Assembly (NCBI GenBank): GCA_022841795.1
Contig: JALHQU010000044.1
Coordinates: 1 to 36,380 of the forward strand
DNA from: Fimbriiglobus sp.
GTDB lineage: Bacteria; Planctomycetota; Planctomycetia; Gemmatales; Gemmataceae
Reading direction: 5' to 3'
Length of the DNA: 36,380 nt
How positions within the stretch are numbered: the first letter of the stretch is position 1; every line of letters starts with the position of its first letter. The position numbers were made by a program, and so were the translations under genes. A model generated the notes under the pieces. That model made no database searches. It saw only the letters and a list, made by a program, of their open reading frames with translations, and was not told the origin of the DNA. Below are positions 1 through 8,300 of the stretch, one piece after another.

Positions 1-55
1 GTCGCCGCGAGCCTGCGAGCGGGGTAGCTGGCTCCGCTCGCAGGCTCGCGGCGAC
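1..55. repeat. Family A palindrome, copy 1
   Basis: Perfect 22-bp inverted arms (1-22 and 34-55) enclose an 11-base loop. The arms begin GTCGCCGCGA and end GAGCGG at the loop. A second copy at 5647-5707 has the same arm core and nearly the reverse complement of this loop, so it lies in the opposite orientation. A diverged copy is at 7968-8026. Confidence 0.9.
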
Positions 56-82
56 AACACCGCGGCGTCCGGCCGTTGAACA

Positions 83-118
83 CCCCCTCTCCCCGTGGGA
101 GAGGGGGCGGGGGGGGGG
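83..118 (+). repeat. GC hairpin plus ten-G tract before the first gene
   Basis: An 11-bp perfect stem (83-93 with 97-107) is followed by one C and a run of ten G (109-118). The run ends 7 bases before the TTG start of the next gene, so it overlaps the expected ribosome-binding region. The hairpin resembles the CT/GA-rich hairpins inside the palindrome at 20676-20861. Confidence 0.7.
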
Positions 119-125
119 TGAGGTC

Positions 126-2438
126 TTGAATAGCATTTCCAAATCCCTCTTCTCCCTGCTCCTGCTCCCCTCCGTCTCCCTCGCCCAACTGCCGCCGGGC
201 AAGGACTGCTACTGCTGGCCGCCCGGCGCCAAGGCGGGGCAGACGGTCGAGGTCGTGTTCGGCGGGTCGGACTGGACGCCGGACATCCAGTTCTTCTTCG
301 CCGACCCGCGGGTGAAGTTCGAGCAACTCGGCCCGCCGGGGGAGGTGATCGTCCCCGACCCGCCGTTCTGGGTGGGCATCAAGAGCTTCGACAACGACCC
401 GCGGCTGCCTCGCGAGGTGAAGGCGAAGCTGCACCTGCCGGACGACCTGCCGCCCGGCCCGATGCGGTGGAGCGTGGCGAACGCCAACGGCGCGAGCGCG
501 GGTGGGGTGTTCGTCATCGGGAACGACGACGAGTTGACGGAGGACGAAGGGCGTAAGGGTGCTCAGCAACTCACGCTGCCAATCACGGTGAACGGCCGGC
601 TGCGGCGGATCGAGGAGATCGACCGCTACCAGTTCACCGCGATGGCGACCGGGTTGGTGACGGCCGACCTGTTCGCCCGGCGGATCGGCAACGAGTTCAA
701 CGGGGTGGTCGAGGTGTTCGACGGGCCGAAGCGGATCGCCGAGGCGGTGGACACCGAAGGTGTGGACCCGACGCTCACGTTCGCCGTGGAGAAGGGGAGG
801 GTGTACACGATCGCGGTGCGGGAGGTGGACCACCGAGGGTATCGCAATTTCACCTACCGGCTGACGCTCACGAGCGGCCCGCGGGTGGTGGCTGCGATGC
901 CGGCGTGCGGGCGGGTCGGCGAACGCCGTGAGGTCGAGTTTATCGGCTACGGCCTCGCCACCGGGGCGGCGAAGCTGGAGAGCGTGACCGCCGAGGTGGA
1001 ATTCCCCCGGCCGATCGGCGGGGCGTTCGTGTACCGGCTGGACACGCCGCACGGCACCGCCACGTTCACCCTGCATACGACCGACACGGCCGAGCGGATC
1101 GAGGCCGACGGGCCGAAGTTGGCCGGCCCGTGCGGGGTGACGGGCCGGATCGGGAAGCGGGGCAAGCGGGACGTGTACTGGTTCGCCGGGAAGAAGGGCG
1201 AGGTGTGGGACGTGGCCGTTCAGGCCAAGCGGCTCGGCTCGCCGGTGGACGCCGCGGTGACGGTGCTGACGGCCGACGGCAAGCCGCTCGCGGTGAACGA
1301 TGACGCCGGCGGACCGAACGACCCGCGGGCCGTCGTCACCCTCCCCGCCGACGGCGAATATCAGGTGTCCGTCGCCGACCTGTCCGGCAAGACGCCCGAT
1401 CCGAGCTTCGTGTACCGTCTAGTCGTCCGCAAGCCGGCGAACGGGTTCACCCTGAAAACCGCGGGCGTCGCCAGCGTGCCCATCGGCGGGAAAGCGACGC
1501 TGACCGTGGAAGCCGTCCGCGAGGGCGGGTTCCACGGGCCGATCACCGTCAAGCTGAACGGGCTGCCCGCCGGGGTGACGGTGGCGAACGAGGTCGTCAT
1601 CCCCGCCGGCGCCCCGAGCGTGGCCGTGCCGCTGGAGTGCGCGAAAACCGCGGGTGTGTCCACCGCGACCGTCACCGTCCGCGGGGTGGCCGTCGTCGAT
1701 GACAGGCCGGTGTCAGTGAAGGCGGAAGACCGCGTGCTGATGGCGACCACGCTGAAGCCGCCGTTCGCGGTGAAGTCGCCCGAGGCGGACGGCGGCCGCA
1801 AGGTGTACCGCGGCTCGACTCACCTGGCCGACCTGGTGATCGAACGCACCGATGGGTTCGCCGGCGAGATCGTCCTGGACATGGCCGGCGCCCAGCAGCG
1901 GCACCGCCAGGGCATTCGCGGGCCGGCGGTCCCGGTGCCGCCGGGCCAGACCCGCGTGCTGTACCCGGTGAAGCTGCCCGAACACCTGGAGTCCACCCGC
2001 ACGTCCCGCATCGGGCTGGTAGGGATGGCGAAGATTCCGGACCCGACGGGCAAGCCGGTGTGGGTGCTGGCGGCGATGGACGGGCAGGTGACGATGAGCG
2101 TAGAGGGGGCACTGATGAAGCTGACGGCGGGGCCGGACGAGATCACGACGGCGGGCGGCGAGCCGGCGGCGGTGCCGCTCAAGCTGTTCCGTTCGCCGAA
2201 GCTGACGGGAGCAGTGAAGGTGGAGGTGGTCGTCCCGTCGGAGTGGGCCGGGCTGGTGTCCGCCGCCCCACTGGACTGGCCGGCCGACAAGCCGACCGCC
2301 GCGGTCGTGCTGAGCAGCAAGGCCGACCCGAAGCTGGTCGGCGTGTGGAAGCTGACGGCCAAGGCCACCGCCGCCCGCGACGGCCACCCGGTGGTGTCCG
2401 AGTGCGAGGTCGAGGTCGAGTTCACCCGCCCGCGGTGA
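126..2438 (+). CDS. Exported PPC-domain protein of planctomycete type
   Basis: A 770-residue protein that starts with TTG. I keep this start because the encoded N-terminus is a good signal peptide (Lys, then a Leu-rich core, then SLAQ), and G/GA-rich sequence lies just upstream. Two stretches look like bacterial pre-peptidase C-terminal (PPC) beta-sandwich domains: about residues 150-250 (containing IDRYQF and FTYRLTL) and 342-435 (containing RDVYWF and FVYRLVV). They are followed by further Ig-like beta-rich segments. No catalytic motif, dockerin or cytochrome motif is visible, so it is probably a secreted structural or binding protein. It is transcribed convergently with the phosphate transporter, 8 bases from that gene's stop. 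The function is not known. Confidence 0.85.
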   Translation: MNSISKSLFSLLLLPSVSLAQLPPGKDCYCWPPGAKAGQTVEVVFGGSDWTPDIQFFFADPRVKFEQLGPPGEVIVPDPPFWVGIKSFDNDPRLPREVKAKLHLPDDLPPGPMRWSVANANGASAGGVFVIGNDDELTEDEGRKGAQQLTLPITVNGRLRRIEEIDRYQFTAMATGLVTADLFARRIGNEFNGVVEVFDGPKRIAEAVDTEGVDPTLTFAVEKGRVYTIAVREVDHRGYRNFTYRLTLTSGPRVVAAMPACGRVGERREVEFIGYGLATGAAKLESVTAEVEFPRPIGGAFVYRLDTPHGTATFTLHTTDTAERIEADGPKLAGPCGVTGRIGKRGKRDVYWFAGKKGEVWDVAVQAKRLGSPVDAAVTVLTADGKPLAVNDDAGGPNDPRAVVTLPADGEYQVSVADLSGKTPDPSFVYRLVVRKPANGFTLKTAGVASVPIGGKATLTVEAVREGGFHGPITVKLNGLPAGVTVANEVVIPAGAPSVAVPLECAKTAGVSTATVTVRGVAVVDDRPVSVKAEDRVLMATTLKPPFAVKSPEADGGRKVYRGSTHLADLVIERTDGFAGEIVLDMAGAQQRHRQGIRGPAVPVPPGQTRVLYPVKLPEHLESTRTSRIGLVGMAKIPDPTGKPVWVLAAMDGQVTMSVEGALMKLTAGPDEITTAGGEPAAVPLKLFRSPKLTGAVKVEVVVPSEWAGLVSAAPLDWPADKPTAAVVLSSKADPKLVGVWKLTAKATAARDGHPVVSECEVEVEFTRPR

Positions 2439-2446
2439 GGCGGCCG

Positions 2447-3391
2447 TCAGCCGAGCACCCAGTACGCCACCGCCGCGAGGCCCGCCCCGCACGGCACCGT
2501 GCTCACCCACGCGAACAGGATTTCCCCCACCTTCCGCCAGTGGACCCGGCCGGCGGTGGCGCCGATGCCGAGCAGCGAGCCGACGCTCACATGCGTGGTG
2601 CTCACCGGCAGGCTGTGCAGGCTGGCGGTGGTCACCAGCCCGGCGGTGACGAGGCCGGCGGCGAACCCCTGGCCGGGGTTCACGTCGGCGATCTTCTTGC
2701 CCAGCGTCTCGGCCACCCGGCGGATGTCGAGCAGCCCGCCCAGGGCGATGAACACCGCCACCAGCAGGAACGCCCCGGTCACGCCCACCCCCGGAACGGC
2801 CAGCATGAGGGCGGCCATCTTCGGGGTGTCGTTCAGCCCGCGGGCGAAGCTGGCGGCGCCGGCGGTGAGGAAGTGCAGGGCGTCCAGCAGCGGGGTGCGG
2901 CGGTCCGGGGTGAGGCGGCACGCCCGCAGCAGCAGGTACACCCCCGCGCCGGCGACGGCGGCGACGAACGGGCTGACGAGCAGCGGGTACACGAACAGCC
3001 GGCCGAGCGCGTTGAACTGCACCTCGCCGGACCCGACCAGCCCGGCCCCGGCCAGCGCGCCGACCAGTGCGTGGGTGGTGGACACCGGGAACCCGAGGCG
3101 GGTGGCGAGGAAGCTGGTGACCGCCCCGCCCAGGGCGACGGCGGCGACGAACCGCGGGGAGATGACCAGGTCGTCCGGCACCAGCCCGCGGCCGGTGAAC
3201 GCGACGAGCAACTCCGTCGCCCAGAAGAGGGCGGCGACCGACCCGGCGAAGGTGGCGGCGGTGCCCCACAGCCCGGCGGTGCGGAGGGTGGCGGTGCCGC
3301 CGGCGTACAGCGACGCCACCCCCTTGAAGTTGGCGTTCGCCCCGTTGGTGAACGCCACGCACCCGACGGCGAGGAGGAGGAGCAGGGTCAT
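2447..3391 (-). CDS. Inorganic phosphate transporter, PiT family
   Basis: A 314-residue polytopic membrane protein predicted to import phosphate with a cation. The PiT fingerprint occurs twice, as expected from the internal duplication of the family: FTNGANANFKG near the N-terminus and GLNDTPK in the second half. Each half also contains a VSTTH motif (VSTTHALVG and VSTTHVSVG). Several long hydrophobic segments span the length. I use the ATG at 3391, where the first membrane segment begins. A longer frame runs upstream only through the palindromic repeat at 3433-3499 and would add a polar, repeat-encoded leader. No PhoU-like partner (DUF47) is next to it. The upstream neighbour on the same strand is the rhodanese gene. 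Confidence 0.9.
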   Translation of the reverse strand: MTLLLLLAVGCVAFTNGANANFKGVASLYAGGTATLRTAGLWGTAATFAGSVAALFWATELLVAFTGRGLVPDDLVISPRFVAAVALGGAVTSFLATRLGFPVSTTHALVGALAGAGLVGSGEVQFNALGRLFVYPLLVSPFVAAVAGAGVYLLLRACRLTPDRRTPLLDALHFLTAGAASFARGLNDTPKMAALMLAVPGVGVTGAFLLVAVFIALGGLLDIRRVAETLGKKIADVNPGQGFAAGLVTAGLVTTASLHSLPVSTTHVSVGSLLGIGATAGRVHWRKVGEILFAWVSTVPCGAGLAAVAYWVLG

Positions 3392-3432
3392 GGGGAGGTG
3401 GGCGAGCCGCACGCCGTCAGGCGTCGGTTTTT

Positions 3433-3499
3433 GGTGAACCGCGGGCGTCAGCCCGTCGGGTTCGGAACACACCCGACGGGCTGACGCCCGCGGTTCACC
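3433..3499. repeat. Family B palindrome, GGGCGTCAGCCC subtype on both arms
   Basis: Perfect 29-bp inverted arms (3433-3461 and 3471-3499) start with GGTGAACCGCGGGCGTCAGC. It lies between the start of the PiT gene and the end of the rhodanese gene. Other family B members are at 6478-6543, 10686-10750, 14018-14088 and 35158-35226. Confidence 0.9.
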
Positions 3500-3532
3500 C
3501 GATCAACCGGCGGCTCACGCCGCTCGGCTCGC

Positions 3533-4444
3533 CTACTTGTTCTCCTTCGTCTCCGTCGGCAGGTGCTTGAGCGCCACGTACTCCTTCCACGACCCCTCGT
3601 ACAGCCGCACGTTCGGGTACTTGGCCACGTGCTTCAGGTAGAACCGCAGCAGGCTGCCCTCCCGCGACGTGCCGCAGTACACCAGGATGTCCTTGTCGGC
3701 GGTCAGCCCGGCCGCCTCCAACTCCTTCTTGGTCGTCTCGAACGGCTTGAACTGGTGCGTGTTGTCCGCCTCCATCAGCCGCGCCCAGTGGAAGCTGATG
3801 GCGCCGGGGATGTGCCCCTTCCGCAGCCACAGGTCGTCGTCCCCCAGGTACTCGTTCTTCGGCCGGGCGTCCACCAGCACGCTCCCCGGCTTCCGCTTCA
3901 GCACGTCGTCCACCGCCAGCGCGATCTCCGGCTTGCCCTTGTCCGGCAGGGTGCCTTTCGGGTTGCCGAAGTACTCCTGCGTCGTCGGCAGCTTCGCCGC
4001 CGTCCACCCCGGCAGCCCGCCGTCCACGATGCGGATGTCCTCCACCCCGTACTTCTCCAGCACGTACGCCACCATGCTGGCGCTCAGGATCTCGTCGTTC
4101 GGCAGCTTCTCGCCGGTGGCGTAGATGATGTGCGTGCGGCCCTTGTCCACCCCGGCGCGGACGAGCAGGGCCTTGGTGATGTCGTCCGGCAGGTACTGCA
4201 CCGGCACCCCGTTGTCGGTGCCCCGCAGGGTGTCGAAGTTCAGGTGGTGGGCGGTGGGCAGGTGCCCGCGGAAGTAGTCCTTGTACCCGCCGCGGGTGTC
4301 CAGCACCACCGGCTTCTTCGCCGGGTCGGTCTGGTCGATCAGCTTCTTCGCCTCGGCCGGGGTGATGACCCCGATGTCCGCGCGGCCGGCGGACGCGAGC
4401 AGGACGGCGGCGGTGACGGCGGCCGCGAAGCGGGGGGTGGTCAT
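3533..4444 (-). CDS. Exported tandem-rhodanese sulfurtransferase
   Basis: A 303-residue protein with a signal peptide (MTTPRFAAAV..., cleavage probably after SAGRA) and two rhodanese domains, the layout of thiosulfate/3-mercaptopyruvate sulfurtransferases. The N-terminal domain (about 25-150) has VLDTRGGYKDYFRGHLP, but the loop that would hold the active cysteine reads YATGEK, so it is inactive. The C-terminal domain (about 170-300) has LVDARP and the active-site loop CGTSREG, with the catalytic cysteine near residue 257. Its role would be sulfane-sulfur transfer or thiosulfate/cyanide chemistry outside the cytoplasm. The ATG at 4444 is chosen because the signal peptide starts there. The substrate cannot be told from the sequence. 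Confidence 0.88.
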   Translation of the reverse strand: MTTPRFAAAVTAAVLLASAGRADIGVITPAEAKKLIDQTDPAKKPVVLDTRGGYKDYFRGHLPTAHHLNFDTLRGTDNGVPVQYLPDDITKALLVRAGVDKGRTHIIYATGEKLPNDEILSASMVAYVLEKYGVEDIRIVDGGLPGWTAAKLPTTQEYFGNPKGTLPDKGKPEIALAVDDVLKRKPGSVLVDARPKNEYLGDDDLWLRKGHIPGAISFHWARLMEADNTHQFKPFETTKKELEAAGLTADKDILVYCGTSREGSLLRFYLKHVAKYPNVRLYEGSWKEYVALKHLPTETKENK

Positions 4445-4521
4445 GGTGAAGCGAGCCTGGGGGGAATCGGACGCCTGCCCAAGCCACAAGATATGGCCGG
4501 GGCCGGGGCCGGCGAGTCTTC

Positions 4522-4581
4522 GTTAGCCCGACGCGCCAGCGAGGGTCGGGTAGTTCACCCTCGCTGGCGCGTCGGGCTAAC
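4522..4581. repeat. Family C palindrome, closed form
   Basis: Perfect 24-bp arms (4522-4545 and 4558-4581) that begin GTTAGCCCGACGCGCCAGCG enclose a 12-base loop. The same two arms are found far apart at 25743-25766 and 26537-26560, where they bracket a lipoprotein gene. Confidence 0.9.
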
Positions 4582-4618
4582 GGGTAGGCGGCATTTGACA
4601 CGGCAGCCGAGCCGGGAC

Positions 4619-5245
4619 ATGATGGCCGCACCGTTGACACATGCTCGGGGTGGAACGGTGCCCTGGCCGTCCGACGACGAACTGCTGGCCGCGTGGCGGC
4701 GGCTGGCCGACGACCCGACCGCCGCCGGCGAGTTCTTCCTGCTCGCGCTGCGGCCGCTCGCCCGGGCGGTGCTGGCATGGCGGCCGTCCACCGACCCGGA
4801 CGACGCCGAGTCTGCCGCCACCGACGCCGTCCTCGCCTTCTGCAAATACCCCGAGCGGTACGACCCGGACCAACTCGGCCTGCCGGCGTACCTGCGGATG
4901 ATCGCCCGCCGCCGGCTGCTCAACCTGTTCGACAAACACCGCCGGCACCGCGAACACCGAATTCCGTGGGACGCCGTCGAACTCGACACCCCCGCCCGGA
5001 ATGAGGAGGACGACGACCCGCCGCCGCCCGTTCCGCCCGCCGCCCGGGCGGTGATCGACGCCCTGAGCGAGGTGGACCGCCAACTGTTCGAGCTGATGGT
5101 GGATCGAGAGCGGAAGACGAGCGTGTACGCCGCGGTGTTGGGCATCACCCACCTGCCGGCGGACGAACAGCGGCGGGAGGTGAAGAAGGCGAAGGACCGC
5201 ATCAACGCCCGGCTTAAGCGGGCGGTGGGAGGGGGCGATGGATGA
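4619..5245 (+). CDS. ECF-like RNA polymerase sigma factor
   Basis: A 208-residue protein with a short two-domain sigma-70 layout. Residues about 60-120 resemble region 2 (DDAESAATDAVLAF, then YLRMIARRRLLNLFDKHRRHRE). An acidic, proline-rich linker (EEDDDPPPPVPP) separates this from a region-4-like segment (about 146-205: VIDALSEVDRQLFELM ... RINARLKR). It should direct RNA polymerase to a small regulon. I see no anti-sigma factor with a membrane segment next to it. Start choice is uncertain: ATG at 4619 or 4622, or GTG at 4658 with a purine-rich GGGGTGG stretch before it. The next gene starts 8 bases inside this one (ATG at 5238), which suggests translational coupling. The assignment to ECF type is by pattern, and the subgroup is not known. 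Confidence 0.75.
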   Translation: MMAAPLTHARGGTVPWPSDDELLAAWRRLADDPTAAGEFFLLALRPLARAVLAWRPSTDPDDAESAATDAVLAFCKYPERYDPDQLGLPAYLRMIARRRLLNLFDKHRRHREHRIPWDAVELDTPARNEEDDDPPPPVPPAARAVIDALSEVDRQLFELMVDRERKTSVYAAVLGITHLPADEQRREVKKAKDRINARLKRAVGGGDG

Positions 5246-5624
5246 CATGGTGATCCGCGCCGCCCGCCGGGCGGCCCGCGACCCGTACTTCCTGGCGTTC
5301 GCCCTGGAGCGGTACGCCGAGGTGCAGCAGATGGACGAGCCCGCCCTGTCGGCCGCGCTCGGCGCGACGCCCGAAACGTTGGCCCACGCCCGACTGTGCA
5401 AGATGCCCCGCACCGACCCGGCCGGGCTGCGGGAGGACGTGGACCGCATCGCCACCAAGTTTGGGCTGAACCGGACCGTGTTGGCCCAGGCGGTCCGGTG
5501 CGCGGAGGTGACTGAGACGCATCGGCTCGCGGTGGAGCAGGGAGTGCCCGAGGACGCTGCCCCGCTGCTGGCGGCGCGCGACCGGGTCGAACCCGACAAG
5601 CCGGGGGACAAGCCGACGGGCTGA
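5238..5624 (+). CDS. 128-aa unknown protein coupled to the sigma-like gene
   Basis: I do not recognise a family. The protein is soluble, rich in Ala and Arg/Glu, and probably all-helical, with no signal peptide or membrane segment. The tail (DKPGDKPTG) is polar and probably disordered. Its gene overlaps the sigma-like gene by 8 bases and ends 3 bases before the first possible start of the ImmA/IrrE-type protease, so the three are almost certainly co-transcribed. By analogy with ImmA-ImmR and DdrO-IrrE pairs, in which the protease cleaves a small helical regulator, this protein is a plausible regulator or protease target. That role is inference only. Confidence 0.7.
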   Translation: MDDMVIRAARRAARDPYFLAFALERYAEVQQMDEPALSAALGATPETLAHARLCKMPRTDPAGLREDVDRIATKFGLNRTVLAQAVRCAEVTETHRLAVEQGVPEDAAPLLAARDRVEPDKPGDKPTG

Positions 5625-5627
5625 ACG

Positions 5628-6482
5628 ATGGGCGGCTCGCTTCGGTGTCGTCGCCGCGAGCCTGCGAGCGGAGCCAGCCACCCCGCTCGCAGGCTCGCGG
5701 CGACGACCAGCAACTTGGAACCTGGAACCTGGAACTTGGAACCTGGAACTATTTCCCCGCCGGTGTGGGTGGTCGCCCTGGCCGAGCGGTTCTGGGCCGA
5801 CGTCGGCGGGCCGGCCGGGTTCCCCCGCGACCTGGAGACGCTCGCCCCGTTCGCCGCTTCGCTGATGGTGGTGGAGCGGCCGAACCTGCGGGTGAAAAGC
5901 GTCGTCGAGTACCTCACCCCGCGGGGCGTGCCGGTGAATTTCGCCGAGCCGGACCGCCCGCTTCGTGCCGCCCTGTACTGCTGGAAGGGGGCCGGGTACG
6001 TGTTCCTCGATCCGGCCGACCCGTCGGATGAACGCCGGTTCTCGTTCGCCCACGAACTCGCCCACTTCCTCCGCGACTACGCCGCCCCCCGCCGGCAGGT
6101 GGAACGCGCGCTCGGGCCGGCCGCCCTGGACATTCTCGACGGCCTTCGCCCGCCGACGACGGATGAACGCCTGCACGCGGTGTTGCGGAACCGCCCGCTG
6201 ACACCGCACAGTCACTTCATGAGCCGCGACCCGGCCGGTCGGCCGCAAGGGGAGAACGAGCGGCGGGCGGAGGCCGACGCCGACTGGCTGGCGTTCGAGC
6301 TGCTCGCCCCGGCCGAGCTGTTCCACACCGACACGGACCGTTCGCAAATCGAGTCGCGGCTGGTCGCCGAGTTCGGCCTGCCGGCGGCGGTCGCCGCCGA
6401 GTACGCGCTTCTGTTGCTGCCGCCCGCCCCGCCCATCGCCGGATGGATCGCGGGGCTGCGGGACGGAAACCACATCGGGTGA
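5628..6482 (+). CDS. ImmA/IrrE-family metallo-endopeptidase
   Basis: A zinc-protease domain with the motif HELAH (residues 142-146 counted from 5628) and a downstream glutamate helix, EADADWLAFELLAP (Glu near 215). This is the COG2856 pattern of IrrE and ImmA, which cleave small DNA-binding repressors under stress. Two starts are possible. ATG at 5628 lies 3 bases after the previous stop but makes the first 45 residues translate a family A palindrome and a heptamer repeat. GTG at 5763 begins right at the conserved part (VWVVALAERFW) but has no clear ribosome-binding site. The last residues (NHIG) and the TGA stop lie inside the 127-bp repeat that starts at 6468, so repeats have reached both ends of this gene. 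Confidence 0.82.
   Translation: MGGSLRCRRREPASGASHPARRLAATTSNLEPGTWNLEPGTISPPVWVVALAERFWADVGGPAGFPRDLETLAPFAASLMVVERPNLRVKSVVEYLTPRGVPVNFAEPDRPLRAALYCWKGAGYVFLDPADPSDERRFSFAHELAHFLRDYAAPRRQVERALGPAALDILDGLRPPTTDERLHAVLRNRPLTPHSHFMSRDPAGRPQGENERRAEADADWLAFELLAPAELFHTDTDRSQIESRLVAEFGLPAAVAAEYALLLLPPAPPIAGWIAGLRDGNHIG
5647..5707. repeat. Family A palindrome, copy 2, inside an open frame
   Basis: Perfect 25-bp arms (5647-5671 and 5683-5707) surround an 11-base loop. The loop's reverse complement matches the loop of copy 1 at 10 of 11 positions. It lies within the N-terminal part of the protease reading frame without introducing a stop. Confidence 0.9.
5712..5750 (+). repeat. Heptamer tandem repeat AAC(T/C)TGG
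   Basis: Five consecutive copies of a 7-base unit, AACTTGG or AACCTGG (5712-5746), plus a partial sixth. Because 7 is not a multiple of 3, three units encode a seven-residue period if translated (NLEPGTW). It follows directly on the family A palindrome. Confidence 0.85.
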
Positions 6483-6594
6483 ACCGGCGGCGTCAGCCGC
6501 CTGGGTGAATCACACCCGACGGGCTGACGCCCGCGGTTCACCTTGCGGCGTCGGGCCTCACGGTCCGTTCCGGACCTGTTCGACCGCGACCTAC
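6468..6594. repeat. 127-bp flanking direct repeat, left copy
   Basis: It aligns without gaps to 10676-10802. The shared parts are AACCACAT-GGGTGAACC, a family B palindrome, and a 54-bp tail (6541-6594) with about 5 mismatches to 10749-10802. The palindrome of this copy is hybrid: the left arm is of the GGCGTCAGCCGCC subtype and the right arm of the GGGCGTCAGCCC subtype. It supplies the stop codon of the ImmA/IrrE-type gene. Confidence 0.85.
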
Positions 6595-6601
6595 ACGTTG
6601 A

Positions 6602-7963
<1,362 letters not shown>

Positions 7964-7967
7964 ATTT

Positions 7968-8026
7968 CTTCGCCGCGACCTCCGGGAGCGGAGTTAGCTT
8001 GGCCGCTCCCGGAGGTCGCGGCGAAG
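7968..8026. repeat. Family A-like palindrome with a changed arm centre
   Basis: Perfect 24-bp arms (7968-7991 and 8003-8026). The outer TCGCCGCGA and inner GAGCGG match the family A copies at 1 and 5647, but the middle of the arm differs, on both arms in a compensating way. It begins 4 bases after the stop of the NurA-like gene. Confidence 0.9.
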
Positions 8027-8055
8027 AGTCACCACCCACCAACAGGAGTCGCATC

Positions 8056-8289
8056 ATGGATCCGATTCTGACCGCCGTGTACGTCCACATGGCCCGGCGC
8101 CACGGGGCGAGCGTGGACGACATCCTGGTCGATCCGCTGCTGCGGGAGGAGTTCGTCACCCTGTGCCGGCGGTCGGTCGGCGAGGACGTGACCGAGGAGA
8201 AGATGCTGCGGCGGCTGGCCAACCTGCGGAAGCACTCCAAGCTGCCGCGGGCGAAGGACCTCCCGGCACACGAGTCCACCCAGGGCTGA
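8056..8289 (+). CDS. 77-aa unknown protein between the NurA and HerA genes
   Basis: The start at 8056 is preceded by ACAGGAG at good spacing. The protein is predicted helical and charged (VHMARRHGASVDDILVDP, then EEKMLRRLANLRKHSK), without cysteines in pairs, a signal peptide or a membrane segment. I do not recognise a family. Its position in the NurA-HerA unit on the same strand suggests a small accessory component, adaptor or regulator of that complex. This is inferred from context only. A longer upstream reading frame exists but would translate the palindrome at 7968-8026, so I reject it. Confidence 0.7.
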   Translation: MDPILTAVYVHMARRHGASVDDILVDPLLREEFVTLCRRSVGEDVTEEKMLRRLANLRKHSKLPRAKDLPAHESTQG

Positions 8290-8300
8290 TGAAAACCGAT

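Noticed and set aside
5712-5750. Short tandem repeats considered as a CRISPR remnant
   Set aside because: The units are 7 bases long without spacers. No repeat-spacer pattern or cas gene occurs anywhere in the window.
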